DNA of 64,000 nt from Mycolicibacterium fortuitum subsp. fortuitum (GCF_022179545.1 NZ_AP025518.1:2356001-2420000); one strand, 5' to 3'; shown: positions 52,300 through 62,629, counted from the first letter of the stretch. A program made the numbers and translations. The notes: a model not told the origin generated them from the letters alone.

Positions 52300-53003
52300 C
52301 ACGCCGGGGCCTGTGGTGGCTCGCCGCCGTCGTCGCCCTCGCGGTGATCGTCGCCGTCCAGGTGAGTTGGTCGACGCAACGTTCGGGCCGCTTCACCGCC
52401 CAGGCGCAACCGCCCAGCGTCGCCGCCGGGGTTGACCTGCTGGCCGGAGTACCTGAGGTGCCGGAGCGGTTGCGCGGCAACGACTATCGCCGTGCGGCGT
52501 TCGGTGAGTCATGGGACGACGACAACAGCGCGCCCGGTGGTCACAACGGCTGCGACACCCGCAACGACATCCTCAACCGGGACCTCGTCGACAAGACCTT
52601 CGTCGCGATCAAGCGGTGCCCTACCGCGGTGGCGACCGGCACGTTGCACGACCCGTACACCAATGCGGTGGTGTCGTTCGTGCGCGGCAACCAGACGGGT
52701 GCCGCGGTGCAGATCGACCACATCGTGCCGTTGGCGTTGGCATGGGATCTGGGCGCCCGCGGCTGGCCCGACGAGTTGCGGCTTCGGTTCGCCAACGACC
52801 CGGCCAATCTGCTGGCGGTCGCCGGCAAGCCCAATCAGGACAAGGGCGACCAGGAACCAGCCCGTTGGATGCCTCCCAACCGGGCGTTCTGGTGTCAGTA
52901 CGCGGTGCAGTTCGTCGAGGTGCTGCGCGGCTACGCGCTACCGATCGACACGGCATCGGCAGGCGTGCTGCGCGAGGCGGCGGGGACTTGTCCGACGGGT
53001 TGA
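52296..53003 (+). CDS. Exported HNH-type nuclease, DUF1524 family
   Basis: This 235-residue protein has an N-terminal membrane or signal segment (GLWWLAAVVALAVIVAVQV) and a secreted domain with QIDHIVPLALAWDLGARGW and PANLLAVAGKPNQDKGDQ. The His in DHIVPL and the Asn/His pattern are the DUF1524/HNH nuclease core. Two cysteines (GCDTRND and KRCPT) may form a disulfide. The GTG overlaps the recG stop (GTGA), so it is translated with recG. Confidence 0.87.
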   Translation: MTRRGLWWLAAVVALAVIVAVQVSWSTQRSGRFTAQAQPPSVAAGVDLLAGVPEVPERLRGNDYRRAAFGESWDDDNSAPGGHNGCDTRNDILNRDLVDKTFVAIKRCPTAVATGTLHDPYTNAVVSFVRGNQTGAAVQIDHIVPLALAWDLGARGWPDELRLRFANDPANLLAVAGKPNQDKGDQEPARWMPPNRAFWCQYAVQFVEVLRGYALPIDTASAGVLREAAGTCPTG

Positions 53004-53015
53004 TTCAGGTTCGGG

Positions 53016-53858
53016 CTAGCCCGTGAAGGTCGCCGGGTCGGGCCGGAACCGGGTGCCGTCGTCGAGCCCGTTGAGGCTGTCCATCTGCTCGCTCGTCAGC
53101 TGGAAACCGAACACGTCGAAATTGGACGCGATCCGCTCGGCGTTGGTCGACCGGAAGATCACGCTGTTGCCCAATTGGATGCTCCAGCGGATGAGTACCT
53201 GTGCGGGAGTCCGTCCGTGCGCGTCGGCGATGGCGGTGACGCGCGGGTTGTCGAGAAGGTTGCCGACGCCGAGTGGGCTGTAGGCCTGTGTGGCAACGTT
53301 GTACTTGGCGTTGGCGGCGCGCCAGGCGCTCTGGTTCAGCAGCGGGTGCAGTTCGATCTGATTGATCGCGGGAGCGACGAAGGTCAGGTCGACGATGGTC
53401 GACAAGTTCTCCGGGCTGAAGTTGGACACACCGGTGGAGCGGGCCAGCCCTTCCTGCTTGAGTGCCATCAGCCCACCCCAGCTGTCCACGTACTTGCCGA
53501 TGTCGTTGCCGGGCCAATGAATCAGGTAGAGGTCCACGTAATCCAGACCGAGCCGTTCCAGGCTGGCCCGCCCCGCGTTCTGCGATGACTGGAATCCGTG
53601 ATCGGTGATGGCCAGCTTGGTGGTAACCGAGATCTCGTCGCGCGGAATACCCGATGCCGCGATCGCACGGCCGACGCCCGCCTCGTTGCCATAGGCGGCC
53701 GCGGTGTCGATCAAGCGGTGACCGGCTTCGAGCGCGACCGATACCACGCGCTCCGCCTCGGAATCCGAGAGTCCGCCGACACCCAATCCGACGACCGGGA
53801 TCGTGCGGTCGTCGTTGAGCGTGATGGTGGGAATCGCAGCCCCGTCCGAGGAGGTCAT
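53016..53858 (-). CDS. Aldo-keto reductase (copy 1)
   Basis: This 280-residue NADPH-dependent TIM-barrel reductase has the catalytic set Asp and Tyr in [15 protein letters not shown], Lys in ISVTTKLAI and His in YLIHWPGND. The C-terminal [15 protein letters not shown] is the NADPH-phosphate loop. It lies five bases after its paralogue, which shares length and motifs. Related mycobacterial enzymes (Rv2971, MSMEG_2407) reduce dicarbonyls such as methylglyoxal; the substrate here is inference. Confidence 0.92.
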   Translation of the reverse strand: MTSSDGAAIPTITLNDDRTIPVVGLGVGGLSDSEAERVVSVALEAGHRLIDTAAAYGNEAGVGRAIAASGIPRDEISVTTKLAITDHGFQSSQNAGRASLERLGLDYVDLYLIHWPGNDIGKYVDSWGGLMALKQEGLARSTGVSNFSPENLSTIVDLTFVAPAINQIELHPLLNQSAWRAANAKYNVATQAYSPLGVGNLLDNPRVTAIADAHGRTPAQVLIRWSIQLGNSVIFRSTNAERIASNFDVFGFQLTSEQMDSLNGLDDGTRFRPDPATFTG

Positions 53859-53863
53859 GGCAC

Positions 53864-54706
53864 CTATCCTGTGAAGTTGAAGGTTCGGGGGTCGGGTCCC
53901 AGGCGGGTGTCCGTCTGCAGCGAGGCGATGGCCGACATGTCCGATTCGTCCAGATCGAAATCGAACACGTCGAAATTGCTGACGATCCGCTCGGGGTTGA
54001 CCGACTTCGGGATGACGATATTACCCAGATGTATATGCCACCTAATCAGTACCTGGGCGGGAGTTTTACCGTGCCGCTCGGCGATGCCGGTGATCACCGG
54101 ATCGGCGAGCAGCGAGCCCTGGCCCAGCGGACTCCACGCCTCGGTGGCGATCCCCAACCGGGCGTGTAGCTCGCGAAGTTCGTGTTGCGGTAGCAGCGGG
54201 TGCAACTCGATTTGGTTGACGGCAGGCACGATGCCGGTGGAGTCGATCAGCACCGTCAGGTGTTCGGGCGCGAAGTTGCTCACCCCGATGGACCGGATCC
54301 GGCCTTGATCGTGCAGGTGCGCGAACGCCTTGAAGGTGTCGACGTAGGCGTTGTTGGCCGGTACCGGCCAATGGATGAGATACAGGTCGAGGTAGTCGAC
54401 GCCGAGGCGCTCCACGCTCGCGTCGAACGCGGTCAGCGTCGAGTCATAGCCCTGGTCGCTGTTCCACAGCTTGGTCACCAGGAACACGTCTTCCCTGGGG
54501 ACTCCCGAGTTGGCCAGGCCGCGCCCGGTTTCGGCCTCATTGCGGTATGCGGCGGCGGTGTCGATGTGCCGATAGCCTGCCTGCAGGGCGGCCGTCACCG
54601 CACGCTCGGTCTCCTCGGCAGGGGTCTGCCAAACCCCCAACCCGACTTGCGGTATCGAATTACCGTCGTTCAGCGTGACACGAGGACTCACAGAGGGAGC
54701 AGCCAT
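53864..54706 (-). CDS. Aldo-keto reductase (copy 2)
   Basis: This 280-residue paralogue is placed upstream of the first copy in the same transcription unit. It has [28 protein letters not shown] and YLIHWPVP for the catalytic Asp/Tyr, Lys and His, and [16 protein letters not shown] for NADPH. This copy keeps the standard PKS loop, while copy 1 has RST. The ATG (54706-54704) shares the bases CAT/ATG with the lipN start on the other strand; the open frame runs further upstream into lipN but without family sequence. Confidence 0.92.
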   Translation of the reverse strand: MAAPSVSPRVTLNDGNSIPQVGLGVWQTPAEETERAVTAALQAGYRHIDTAAAYRNEAETGRGLANSGVPREDVFLVTKLWNSDQGYDSTLTAFDASVERLGVDYLDLYLIHWPVPANNAYVDTFKAFAHLHDQGRIRSIGVSNFAPEHLTVLIDSTGIVPAVNQIELHPLLPQHELRELHARLGIATEAWSPLGQGSLLADPVITGIAERHGKTPAQVLIRWHIHLGNIVIPKSVNPERIVSNFDVFDFDLDESDMSAIASLQTDTRLGPDPRTFNFTG

Positions 54707-55841
54707 GACTGAAAGTCTGCCAGGCGGGCCGGTCCGGGGCAGACCTGGTGGCGAGAGCCGGGACCTGGTCAGGCAGGCGCTGCTCGTGCGGGCCACCAAG
54801 CTCACCCTGGCAGCGATCCCACGGATCCCCGACCGGGTCAAACGCCTGCTGCTGGGCGGGCGTTCGGTCACCATCGACGGCAACACCTTGGACACCACGC
54901 TGCAATTCACCCTGGCCGCTGAACACGCCGCCGGCGTCGGCGGTCTGGTCGCCGACCATGACCCCGAAACGGGTGTCGCGGTTTCGCGGGCGGCGCTGCG
55001 GTCGACCGCGGCCATGATGAAGGTCCGCATCGATGCCGATGTGAGCGAGATTTCGATTCCCGGGCCGGCCGGGCCCATCCCGGCGCGACGGTACGTCCCA
55101 GACGGGACGGGTTCCCCGGCGACGCCGGCTCTGCTGCTGTACTTCCACGGCGGTGGCTTCGTACTCGGCGACCTCGACACCCACGACAGCCTGTGCAGGC
55201 TGATCTGCAGGGACGGGGGAATCCAGGTGATCTCCGTCGACTATCGGCTGGCGCCTGAGCACAAGGCGCCTGCCGCCGTCGACGACGCGTATGCCGCCTA
55301 CCGTTGGGCCCTCGACCACGCTGCGGGCCTGGGTGCCACGCGCATCGTCGTCGGGGGAGACAGTGCCGGCGCCAATCTGGCCGCGGTCGTGACCCAGCAG
55401 GCACGCGACTCCGAACTGCCGCTGCCCGCGCTGCAGCTGCTGCTCTATCCCGTCACCGACATGTCGAGTGAGACGCGGTCCAAGACGCTGTTCGCCAAGG
55501 GTTTCTTCCTCGAGAAACGGGACATGGACTGGTTTTTTTCGCATTATCTCGACGGTGCGGAGGTGAGCGCCGAGGACCCGCTGGTGTCGCCGTTGCTGGC
55601 CGAAGACCTCTCCGGCTTGCCGCCGGCGCTGGTGATCACCGCCGGGTTCGATCCGCTGCGCGACGAGGGCGACCGTTACGCGAGAGCACTACAGGAGGCG
55701 GGGGTGGTGGTGGACTTCCGCGAAGAGCGGTCGATCATTCACGCGTTCGCCAACTTCTTCCCGCTGGGTGGCGGCAGCGCAACGGCGACGAGCGCGATGA
55801 TCTCGGCCCTGCGCGCACATCTCAGCCACGCCGAAAGCTGA
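54705..55841 (+). CDS. lipN: Lipase/esterase LipN, hormone-sensitive-lipase family
   Basis: LipN is a cytoplasmic ester hydrolase of the HSL family. From ATG 54705 it has 378 residues: the oxyanion motif HGGG at 148-151 (LYFHGGGFVLGD), the nucleophile Ser220 in GGDSAGAN, the acid in TAGFDPLRDEG and the catalytic His in SIIHAFANF. GAGGGAG precedes the start. A GTG at 54675 is also open but adds residues from the AKR start. It is the Rv2970c equivalent. Confidence 0.93.
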   Translation: MTESLPGGPVRGRPGGESRDLVRQALLVRATKLTLAAIPRIPDRVKRLLLGGRSVTIDGNTLDTTLQFTLAAEHAAGVGGLVADHDPETGVAVSRAALRSTAAMMKVRIDADVSEISIPGPAGPIPARRYVPDGTGSPATPALLLYFHGGGFVLGDLDTHDSLCRLICRDGGIQVISVDYRLAPEHKAPAAVDDAYAAYRWALDHAAGLGATRIVVGGDSAGANLAAVVTQQARDSELPLPALQLLLYPVTDMSSETRSKTLFAKGFFLEKRDMDWFFSHYLDGAEVSAEDPLVSPLLAEDLSGLPPALVITAGFDPLRDEGDRYARALQEAGVVVDFREERSIIHAFANFFPLGGGSATATSAMISALRAHLSHAES

Positions 55842-55868
55842 CCTGGCAGCGCCGGTACGCTGGTCGAC

Positions 55869-56705
55869 GTGGCCAAACCGAAGAAGACCGCGAAGTACGA
55901 CCTCAAGGCGGCTGACCGCAAGCGCAACCTGTTCGTTCAGATCGGGCTGACAGCCGTGGTGGTGCTGTTCGCTGTCGGTCTTGTGCTCTACATCGTGATG
56001 ACCGGCCACAAGCGGCCGGCCTCCGGGGAGGCCAGGGCCGTGCACGTGGCCGCGCCGAACGTGATCACCAAGGAGGGCACGTCGGAGCCCAAGGTGACGC
56101 TGAGCATGTACGAGGACTTCCTGTGCCCCGCGTGCGGCATGTTCGAGCGACAGTTCGGCCCGACCATCAACAAGCTGATCGACGCCGGGGCCGTGGCTGC
56201 CGACTATCACATGGTGGCGATCCTGGACAAGGCCGGCAGCGGCTACTCGTCGCGCGCCGGAGGCGCCGCCTACTGCATCGCAGACGAGTCCATCGACGCC
56301 TTCCGTCGATTCCACTCCGCGCTCTACACGCCCGGGATCCAGCCTGAGGAGGGCGGCGGGGTCTATCCGGACAACGCCCGCATCATCGAGCTTGCCCGCC
56401 AGGCCGGTGCCGGTGGCGATGTGCCCGACTGCATCAACAAGGCTCGCTATGTCGAGATGGTGCAGGGGCTGGCCGCAGCCACCGGGATCCACTCGACACC
56501 CACCATCCAGTTCAACGGCGAGGACTACAGCCCGAGCACGCCCGACGCGCTGATCGCCAAGGTCAAGGAGGTCGTCGGCGACCTGCCCGCGTTGAACGGT
56601 CCCGCTCCCGCCCCGGCCGCTCCCGCGGCCCCGGCACCCGGAGCTCCGGCAGCCCCTGCGGCGCCCGCCCCGGCCGCACCCGCTCCGGCTCCGGCGCGCC
56701 CATGA
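55869..56705 (+). CDS. Membrane-anchored DsbA-like thiol-disulfide oxidoreductase
   Basis: This 278-residue protein has one membrane segment (about 22-44) and an exported thioredoxin/DsbA fold with active-site CPAC (Cys86, Cys89), the cis-Pro motif STPT, and further cysteines in AAYCIAD and VPDCINK. A disordered Ala/Pro tail of about 36 residues closes it. The Rv2969c counterpart oxidises exported proteins and is re-oxidised by VKOR, which is encoded next door with overlapping ATGA. TACGCT at 55856-55861 is seven bases before the GTG. Confidence 0.92.
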   Translation: MAKPKKTAKYDLKAADRKRNLFVQIGLTAVVVLFAVGLVLYIVMTGHKRPASGEARAVHVAAPNVITKEGTSEPKVTLSMYEDFLCPACGMFERQFGPTINKLIDAGAVAADYHMVAILDKAGSGYSSRAGGAAYCIADESIDAFRRFHSALYTPGIQPEEGGGVYPDNARIIELARQAGAGGDVPDCINKARYVEMVQGLAAATGIHSTPTIQFNGEDYSPSTPDALIAKVKEVVGDLPALNGPAPAPAAPAAPAPGAPAAPAAPAPAAPAPAPARP

Positions 56706-57337
56706 GTGACGCCGCCGCGCCCGAGCTCGATGAACTCGGCGAATCCGGGACCGAGAGGGCCCCGGGCGTCGGCGTCGGCAAGCCGAGCGCGGTCTGGGTC
56801 CTGATCGCCGGTGTGCTCGGTCTGGCCGCGGCGTTGGCGCTGACCGTCGAGAAGATCGAGCTGCTGATCGATCCGAACTATGTACCGAGCTGCAGCATCA
56901 ACCCGGTGATCTCCTGTGGCTCGGTGATGTCGACGTGGCAGGCATCGGTTTTCGGATTCCCCAACTCGTTGATCGGGGTGGTCGGTTTCACCATCACGCT
57001 GGTCACGGGCGTTCTGGCCGTCGCGGGTGTCCGGCTGCCGCGCTGGTACTGGGCCGGGTTTGCGGTGGGAAGCCTGCTCGGTGCGGTCATGGTGCACTGG
57101 CTGATCTTCCAGAGCCTCTATCGGATCGGGGCCCTGTGCCCGTATTGCATGGTGGTGTGGTCGGTGACCATCCCGCTTCTTGTGGTGGCGAGCTCCGTCG
57201 CGCTCCGGCCACTACACACCAATGCGGTTGCCCGGCTCGTCTACCAGTGGCGGTGGTCGCTGGTGGCGCTCTGGTTCACCTCACTTGTGCTGTTGATCTT
57301 GGTGCGTTTCTGGGAATACTGGTCAACGCTGCTGTAA
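56702..57337 (+). CDS. Vitamin K epoxide reductase (VKOR) family protein
   Basis: This 211-residue polytopic membrane protein has about five hydrophobic segments. The loop cysteines are Cys64 and Cys72 (SCSINPVISCGSV) and the active-site CPYC is Cys146/Cys149. Bacterial VKOR re-oxidises DsbA using menaquinone and replaces DsbB. The overlap with the DsbA-like gene confirms the pairing. It is the Rv2968c equivalent. Confidence 0.94.
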   Translation: MSDAAAPELDELGESGTERAPGVGVGKPSAVWVLIAGVLGLAAALALTVEKIELLIDPNYVPSCSINPVISCGSVMSTWQASVFGFPNSLIGVVGFTITLVTGVLAVAGVRLPRWYWAGFAVGSLLGAVMVHWLIFQSLYRIGALCPYCMVVWSVTIPLLVVASSVALRPLHTNAVARLVYQWRWSLVALWFTSLVLLILVRFWEYWSTLL

Positions 57338-57371
57338 CACTTCAGAAATAACTTGGCGGTTAGGTCTACCC

Positions 57372-60300
57372 GTGATTTCCAAGCTGTTAGTCGCCAATCG
57401 TGGCGAGATCGCCATCCGCGCATTTCGTGCTGCGTACGAGATGGGCATCGCGACAGTGGCGGTGTATCCGTACGAGGATCGCAATTCGCTGCATCGCCTG
57501 AAGGCCGATGAGTCGTATCAAATCGGCGAGATCGGCCATCCGGTACGGGCGTACCTTTCGGTGGACGAGATCATCAGGGTCGCCAAACATTCCGGCGCCG
57601 ACGCGATATACCCCGGTTACGGATTCCTGTCGGAGAATCCGGAACTGGCATCGGCGTGCGCGGAGGCCGGCATCACCTTTGTCGGGCCCTCGGCACACGT
57701 GCTGGAACTGACCGGCAACAAGTCACGGGCGATCGACGCGGCACGGGCAGCGGGCCTGCCGGTGCTCGCATCCTCGGCACCGTCGTCGTCGGTGGATGAA
57801 TTGGTCGCTGCGGCAGCCGATATGGAATTCCCGCTGTTCGTCAAGGCGGTGTCCGGTGGTGGCGGCCGCGGGATGCGCCGGGTCACCGATCCCGAGGCGT
57901 TGGCCGAGGCGGTGGAGGCGGCGTCGCGTGAGGCGGAGTCCGCGTTCGGTGACCCCGCGGTGTACCTGGAGCAGGCCGTCATCAACCCGCGTCATATCGA
58001 GGTGCAGATCCTCGCCGATACGCAGGGCAACGTGATGCACCTGTTCGAACGCGACTGCAGTGTGCAGCGACGGCACCAGAAGGTGATCGAGCTGGCGCCG
58101 GCCCCGAACCTGGATCCTGGGTTGCGCGAACGGATCTGCGCGGACGCGGTGGCCCTGGCCCGCCAGATCGGCTACAGCTGTGCGGGCACCATCGAGTTCC
58201 TCCTCGACGAGCGCGGCCATCACGTGTTCATCGAGTGCAATCCTCGTATTCAGGTGGAGCACACGGTGACCGAGGAGATCACCGATGTGGATCTGGTGGG
58301 CTCCCAGTTGCGGATCGCGGCGGGAGAGAGCCTGGCGGATCTGGGTTTGAGCCAGGACTCATTGGCGATCCGCGGGGCAGCGATGCAGTGCCGGATAACG
58401 ACCGAGGATCCGGCCAACGGCTTCCGTCCGGACACGGGCCGGATCACCGCCTACCGGTCGCCGGGCGGCGCGGGTGTGCGCCTGGACGGCGGCACCAACG
58501 TCGGGGCCGAGGTGTTGGCGCATTTCGACTCGATGCTGGTCAAGCTGACCTGTCGGGGTCGTGACTTCTCCACGGCAGTTTCGCGGGCGCGCCGGGCGTT
58601 GGCAGAGTTCCGCATCCGGGGTGTGTCGACGAACATCCCGTTCCTGCAGGCCGTGATCGAGGATCCCGATTTCCGGGCCGGGCGGGTCAACACGTCGTTC
58701 ATCGACGATCGTCCCCAGCTTCTGACCGCGCACACCCCTGCCGACCGCGGTACGAAGATCTTGAATTACCTGGCCGACGTCACGGTGAACAAGCCCAACG
58801 GCGAACGGCCGTCTGCGGTGTACCCGCAGGACAAGCTGCCGGCGCTGGATCTGTCGACGGTGCCGCCGGCGGGGTCCAAGCAGCGTCTGGTCGAGTTGGG
58901 GCCCGAGGGGTTCGCGGCGTGGATGCGGGACGGCAAGGCGCTCGGGGTCACCGATACGACGTTCCGTGATGCCCACCAGTCGTTGTTGGCCACCCGGTTG
59001 CGTTCCACCGGTTTGCTCAAGGTGGCGCCGTATGTGGCGCGCACCATGCCGCAGCTGTTGTCCATCGAGTGCTGGGGTGGCGCGACTTACGATGTGGCAC
59101 TGCGGTTTTTGAAGGAAGACCCATGGGAGCGGCTGGCCGCACTGCGGGAGGCGGTGCCCAACATCTGTCTGCAGATGCTGCTGCGCGGCCGCAACACCGT
59201 GGGGTACACGCCGTATCCGGAGTTGGTGACATCGGCATTCGTGCAAGAAGCCACCGCAACCGGCATTGACATCTTCCGGATCTTCGACGCGCTCAACAAC
59301 ATCGAGTCGATGCGTCCGGCGATCGATGCGGTCCGCGAAACCGGCACGGCCATCGCCGAAGTCGCGATGTCCTACACCGGCGATCTGTCTGATCCGGCCG
59401 AGAACCTGTACACGCTGGATTACTACCTGAAGCTGGCCGAGCAGATCGTCGACGCGGGCGCGCATGTGCTGGCGATCAAGGACATGGCCGGGCTGTTGCG
59501 CCCGCATTCGGCGCACCTGTTGGTCTCGGCCTTGCGGTCGCGTTTCGACCTGCCGGTTCACGTGCACACCCATGACACCCCGGGTGGGCAGTTGGCGACA
59601 TACCTGGCGGCCTGGCAGGCCGGCGCCTCGGCGGTCGACGGCGCGGCCGCGCCGTTGGCCGGCACCACCAGCCAGCCGGCGTTGTCCTCGATCGTGGCCG
59701 CGGCCGCGCACACCGAGTACGACACCGGCCTGTCCCTGGATGCGGTGTGCGATCTGGAGCCCTACTGGGAGGCGCTGCGAAAGGTCTACGCCCCGTTCGA
59801 GTCCGGGTTGCCTGCCCCCACGGGTCGGGTCTATACCCACGAGATTCCCGGTGGGCAGTTGAGCAACCTGCGTCAGCAGGCCATCGCGCTGGGGTTGGGG
59901 GACAGGTTCGAGGAGATCGAAACCGCTTATGCCGACGCCGATCGGGTGCTGGGCCGGCTGGTGAAGGTGACCCCGTCGAGCAAGGTGGTCGGGGATCTGG
60001 CGCTGGCGCTGGTCGGTGCCGGGGTCAGCGCGGCCGAGTTCGCCGCGGATCCCGCCCGCTACGACATCCCCGACAGTGTGATCGGGTTCCTGCGTGGCGA
60101 ACTCGGTGACCCGCCGGGTGGATGGCCGGAGCCGTTGCGCACCAAGGCTCTTGAGGGCCGGGGGCCGGCCAGACCGGTCCAGGAGCTCTCGGTCGAAGAC
60201 GAGGCGCTGTTGGCTGCACCGGGTCCCAAACGTCAGGCGGCGTTGAACCGGTTGTTGTTCCCCGGGCCGACAAAGGAATTCGAAGCGCATCGCGAGACGT

Positions 60301-60794
60301 ACGGCGACACGTCCAGCCTCAGCGCGAACCAGTTCTTCTACGGGCTGCGCTACGGCGAGGAACACCGCGTCGAACTTGAACGCGGCGTGCAGTTGCTGAT
60401 CGGCCTGGAGGCGATCTCGGATCCCGATGAGCGCGGCATGCGCACGGTGATGTGCATTCTGAACGGGCAACTGCGTCCGATCACGGTGCGCGACCGCAGC
60501 ATCGCCAGCGAGATCCCCGCCGCCGAGAAGGCCGACCGCAACAATCCCGACCATGTCGCGGCGCCGTTCGCCGGTGTGGTCACCGTCGGTGTCGCGGCCG
60601 GCGACACGGTGGAAGCCGGCGCGACCATCGCCACCATCGAAGCGATGAAGATGGAAGCCGCGATCACCGCGCCCAGGGCCGGCACGGTGGAACGCGTCGC
60701 GGTGGCGGCCACCGCGCAGGTCGAAGGCGGTGACCTGCTCGTGGTGGTGACCGGTTCGGCGGGCAAAGGCGAAGCGGCCGGGGGATCGAACTGA
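57372..60794 (+). CDS. pca: Pyruvate carboxylase
   Basis: Pyruvate carboxylase makes oxaloacetate from pyruvate and bicarbonate with ATP and biotin, refilling the TCA cycle. The 1140 residues carry biotin carboxylase ([34 protein letters not shown]), carboxyltransferase ([30 protein letters not shown] with the carboxylated Lys) and a C-terminal biotinyl domain ([10 protein letters not shown], biotin Lys1093). It is the single-chain type. Its TGA overlaps the probable CTG start of rsmD. Confidence 0.97.
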   Translation: MISKLLVANRGEIAIRAFRAAYEMGIATVAVYPYEDRNSLHRLKADESYQIGEIGHPVRAYLSVDEIIRVAKHSGADAIYPGYGFLSENPELASACAEAGITFVGPSAHVLELTGNKSRAIDAARAAGLPVLASSAPSSSVDELVAAAADMEFPLFVKAVSGGGGRGMRRVTDPEALAEAVEAASREAESAFGDPAVYLEQAVINPRHIEVQILADTQGNVMHLFERDCSVQRRHQKVIELAPAPNLDPGLRERICADAVALARQIGYSCAGTIEFLLDERGHHVFIECNPRIQVEHTVTEEITDVDLVGSQLRIAAGESLADLGLSQDSLAIRGAAMQCRITTEDPANGFRPDTGRITAYRSPGGAGVRLDGGTNVGAEVLAHFDSMLVKLTCRGRDFSTAVSRARRALAEFRIRGVSTNIPFLQAVIEDPDFRAGRVNTSFIDDRPQLLTAHTPADRGTKILNYLADVTVNKPNGERPSAVYPQDKLPALDLSTVPPAGSKQRLVELGPEGFAAWMRDGKALGVTDTTFRDAHQSLLATRLRSTGLLKVAPYVARTMPQLLSIECWGGATYDVALRFLKEDPWERLAALREAVPNICLQMLLRGRNTVGYTPYPELVTSAFVQEATATGIDIFRIFDALNNIESMRPAIDAVRETGTAIAEVAMSYTGDLSDPAENLYTLDYYLKLAEQIVDAGAHVLAIKDMAGLLRPHSAHLLVSALRSRFDLPVHVHTHDTPGGQLATYLAAWQAGASAVDGAAAPLAGTTSQPALSSIVAAAAHTEYDTGLSLDAVCDLEPYWEALRKVYAPFESGLPAPTGRVYTHEIPGGQLSNLRQQAIALGLGDRFEEIETAYADADRVLGRLVKVTPSSKVVGDLALALVGAGVSAAEFAADPARYDIPDSVIGFLRGELGDPPGGWPEPLRTKALEGRGPARPVQELSVEDEALLAAPGPKRQAALNRLLFPGPTKEFEAHRETYGDTSSLSANQFFYGLRYGEEHRVELERGVQLLIGLEAISDPDERGMRTVMCILNGQLRPITVRDRSIASEIPAAEKADRNNPDHVAAPFAGVVTVGVAAGDTVEAGATIATIEAMKMEAAITAPRAGTVERVAVAATAQVEGGDLLVVVTGSAGKGEAAGGSN

Positions 60795-61345
60795 CCCGCA
60801 TCATCGCGGGGGCGCTGGGCGGCCGCCGGATTGCGGTGCCCCGCAGCGGTACCCGGCCGACGTCAGATCGGGTCCGCGAAGCAGTGTTCAACGCGTTGAC
60901 AGCGCGGGTGGACTTCGCCGGGTTGTCGGTGCTGGATCTGTATGCCGGTTCGGGAGCACTTGGGCTGGAAGCGCTTTCGCGTGGGGCCACCTCGGCCACC
61001 TTCGTGGAGGCGGATGCTCGCGCGGCCGCGGTGATCGCCGAGAACATCTCTGCGCTCGGCGTGCGTAACGCGTCGGTACGCCGGGGGAATGTCGACACGG
61101 TACTGGCCGGGGGCACCACGCGGCCGGTCGATCTGGTGTTCGCCGACCCGCCCTACGACCTGGATGACGCCGCGGTCGATGCGATGCTCACCGCGCTGGC
61201 CGCTGCGGGCTGGGTGGCGGCGGGCAGCCTCGTTCTGGTGGAGCGACGATCCTCGAGTGGCCCGGTGAGCTGGCCGGAAGGCTGGGATGCGTTGAGCGCC
61301 CGACGCTACGGCGACACCCGCGTCGAACTCGCGGAAGTGGGCTAG
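60791..61345 (+). CDS. rsmD: 16S rRNA (guanine966-N2)-methyltransferase RsmD
   Basis: RsmD methylates G966 of 16S rRNA in the assembled small subunit. The conserved N-terminus [13 protein letters not shown] lies between 60794 and 60832, but that frame has no ATG, GTG or TTG before GTG 60836. The only plausible start is CTG 60791, overlapping the pca stop as CTGA, with GGGGGA seven bases upstream. This gives 184 residues, near the usual length. Motifs: [12 protein letters not shown] for AdoMet and [10 protein letters not shown] for catalysis. A start at 60836 would delete the first conserved strand. Confidence 0.9.
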   Translation: MTRIIAGALGGRRIAVPRSGTRPTSDRVREAVFNALTARVDFAGLSVLDLYAGSGALGLEALSRGATSATFVEADARAAAVIAENISALGVRNASVRRGNVDTVLAGGTTRPVDLVFADPPYDLDDAAVDAMLTALAAAGWVAAGSLVLVERRSSSGPVSWPEGWDALSARRYGDTRVELAEVG

Positions 61346-61385
61346 CAGGCCGGCCCGTGTGGCCGGGCCTGTACCGTCGTCACCC

Positions 61386-61862
61386 ATGAGTGGCGCGGTA
61401 TGTCCCGGCTCCTTCGACCCGGTGACCCTTGGCCATGTCGACGTCTTCGAGCGCGCGGCAGCGCAGTTCGATGAGGTCGTGGTGGCGGTTCTGGTCAATC
61501 CCAACAAGAAGGGCATGTTCGACCTCGACGAGCGGATGGCGATGATCGCCGAGTCGACCACACACCTGCCCAATCTGCGGGTCGAGTCCGGCCAGGGTCT
61601 GGTCGTCGACTTCGTCAAGGCGCGAGGTCTGACCGCGATCGTCAAGGGCCTGCGCACCGGCACCGACTTCGAGTACGAGCTGCAGATGGCGCAGATGAAC
61701 AAGCACGTCGCAGGTGTCGACACCTTCTTCGTAGCCACCACGCCGCAGTATTCGTTCGTGTCGTCGTCGTTGGCCAAGGAGGTTGCCTCCCTGGGCGGTG
61801 ACGTTTCGGCGTTGCTCCCGGAGCCGGTCAATCGTCGGCTGCAGGAGAAGCTCGGCGGTTAG
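61386..61862 (+). CDS. coaD: Phosphopantetheine adenylyltransferase
   Basis: CoaD adenylylates 4'-phosphopantetheine, the penultimate step of CoA synthesis. From ATG 61386 it has 158 residues: [19 protein letters not shown] with the T/HxGH nucleotide motif, [13 protein letters not shown] for the substrate, and [17 protein letters not shown] (61372-61377) is eight bases before this ATG, so the mRNA is probably leaderless. The start is 41 bases after rsmD. It is the Rv2965c equivalent. Confidence 0.96.
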   Translation: MSGAVCPGSFDPVTLGHVDVFERAAAQFDEVVVAVLVNPNKKGMFDLDERMAMIAESTTHLPNLRVESGQGLVVDFVKARGLTAIVKGLRTGTDFEYELQMAQMNKHVAGVDTFFVATTPQYSFVSSSLAKEVASLGGDVSALLPEPVNRRLQEKLGG

Positions 61863-61945
61863 TCCAGCCCGCCGACGGGTATCTGGTTCGGGTGGCGCTC
61901 AGCCCATGCGCCCCGACGTGAAATCCGATCCGTGGAGGTCCCGCT

Positions 61946-62512
61946 GTGCCCAACACATTCGTTCAATCCACCGACGATGTCGTGAAGTTCCTCAAGGACC
62001 AGCACAACCTGATCAAGGACTTGTTCGAGGAGGTGTTCTCGGCCTCCACCGTCGAGGCCCGCGAAAAGGCCTTCGTCGAATTGCGGCAACTGCTGGCGGT
62101 GCACGAGACCGCCGAGGAGATGGTCGTGCATCCCCGGGTGCGCCGCGAGGTGGCCGACGGCGACGAGATCGTCGACGCGCGCCTGCACGAAGAGCATGCC
62201 GCCAAGGAACAGCTGTCCAAGCTCGAAAGCATGGACTTCGACTCCGCCGAATTCCTCGCTGAGCTCGCCAAATTCCGCGACGCCGTGGTCGACCATGCCG
62301 AACACGAGGAGCACGAAGAGTTCAACAAGCTGCATCGCAAGCTCGACGCCGACGAACTCGAGAAGCTGGTCAAGGCTGTGCAGGCGGCTGAGGCGATCGC
62401 CCCTACGCGCCCGCATCCCGGGGTGGAATCGGCCGGGCTCAACTTCGCCGTCGGACCGTTCGCCTCGATGCTCGACCGCGCGCGGGATCTGATCGCCGCG
62501 GCGATGCGGTGA
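61946..62512 (+). CDS. Hemerythrin HHE-domain protein
   Basis: This 188-residue four-helix protein has the diiron ligand pattern: His20, His53, Glu57 (HETAEE), His81/His84 (HEEH) and His117/His120. Hemerythrin-like proteins sense or bind O2, NO or peroxide. By position and sequence it matches MSMEG_2415 of M. smegmatis, reported to affect hydrogen-peroxide response; that assignment is from memory. GTG 61946 has GGAGG eight bases upstream. It lies where M. tuberculosis carries the phthiocerol/PGL locus. Confidence 0.9.
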   Translation: MPNTFVQSTDDVVKFLKDQHNLIKDLFEEVFSASTVEAREKAFVELRQLLAVHETAEEMVVHPRVRREVADGDEIVDARLHEEHAAKEQLSKLESMDFDSAEFLAELAKFRDAVVDHAEHEEHEEFNKLHRKLDADELEKLVKAVQAAEAIAPTRPHPGVESAGLNFAVGPFASMLDRARDLIAAAMR

Positions 62513-62629
62513 CTTTGCCGCATCCGTGGGTTGCAGACACCGCGGGCGACACACCGATTGTGCTCCCAAGTCACAGGCGTAACACCAGGCACACTAGTCA
62601 CTGACAACGACGACCTGGAGGGTTTTGCC

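Noticed and set aside
58359-60554. 731-codon minus-strand open frame opposite pyruvate carboxylase
   Set aside because: Shadow of the GC-rich pca frame; no domain resemblance and no ribosome site.
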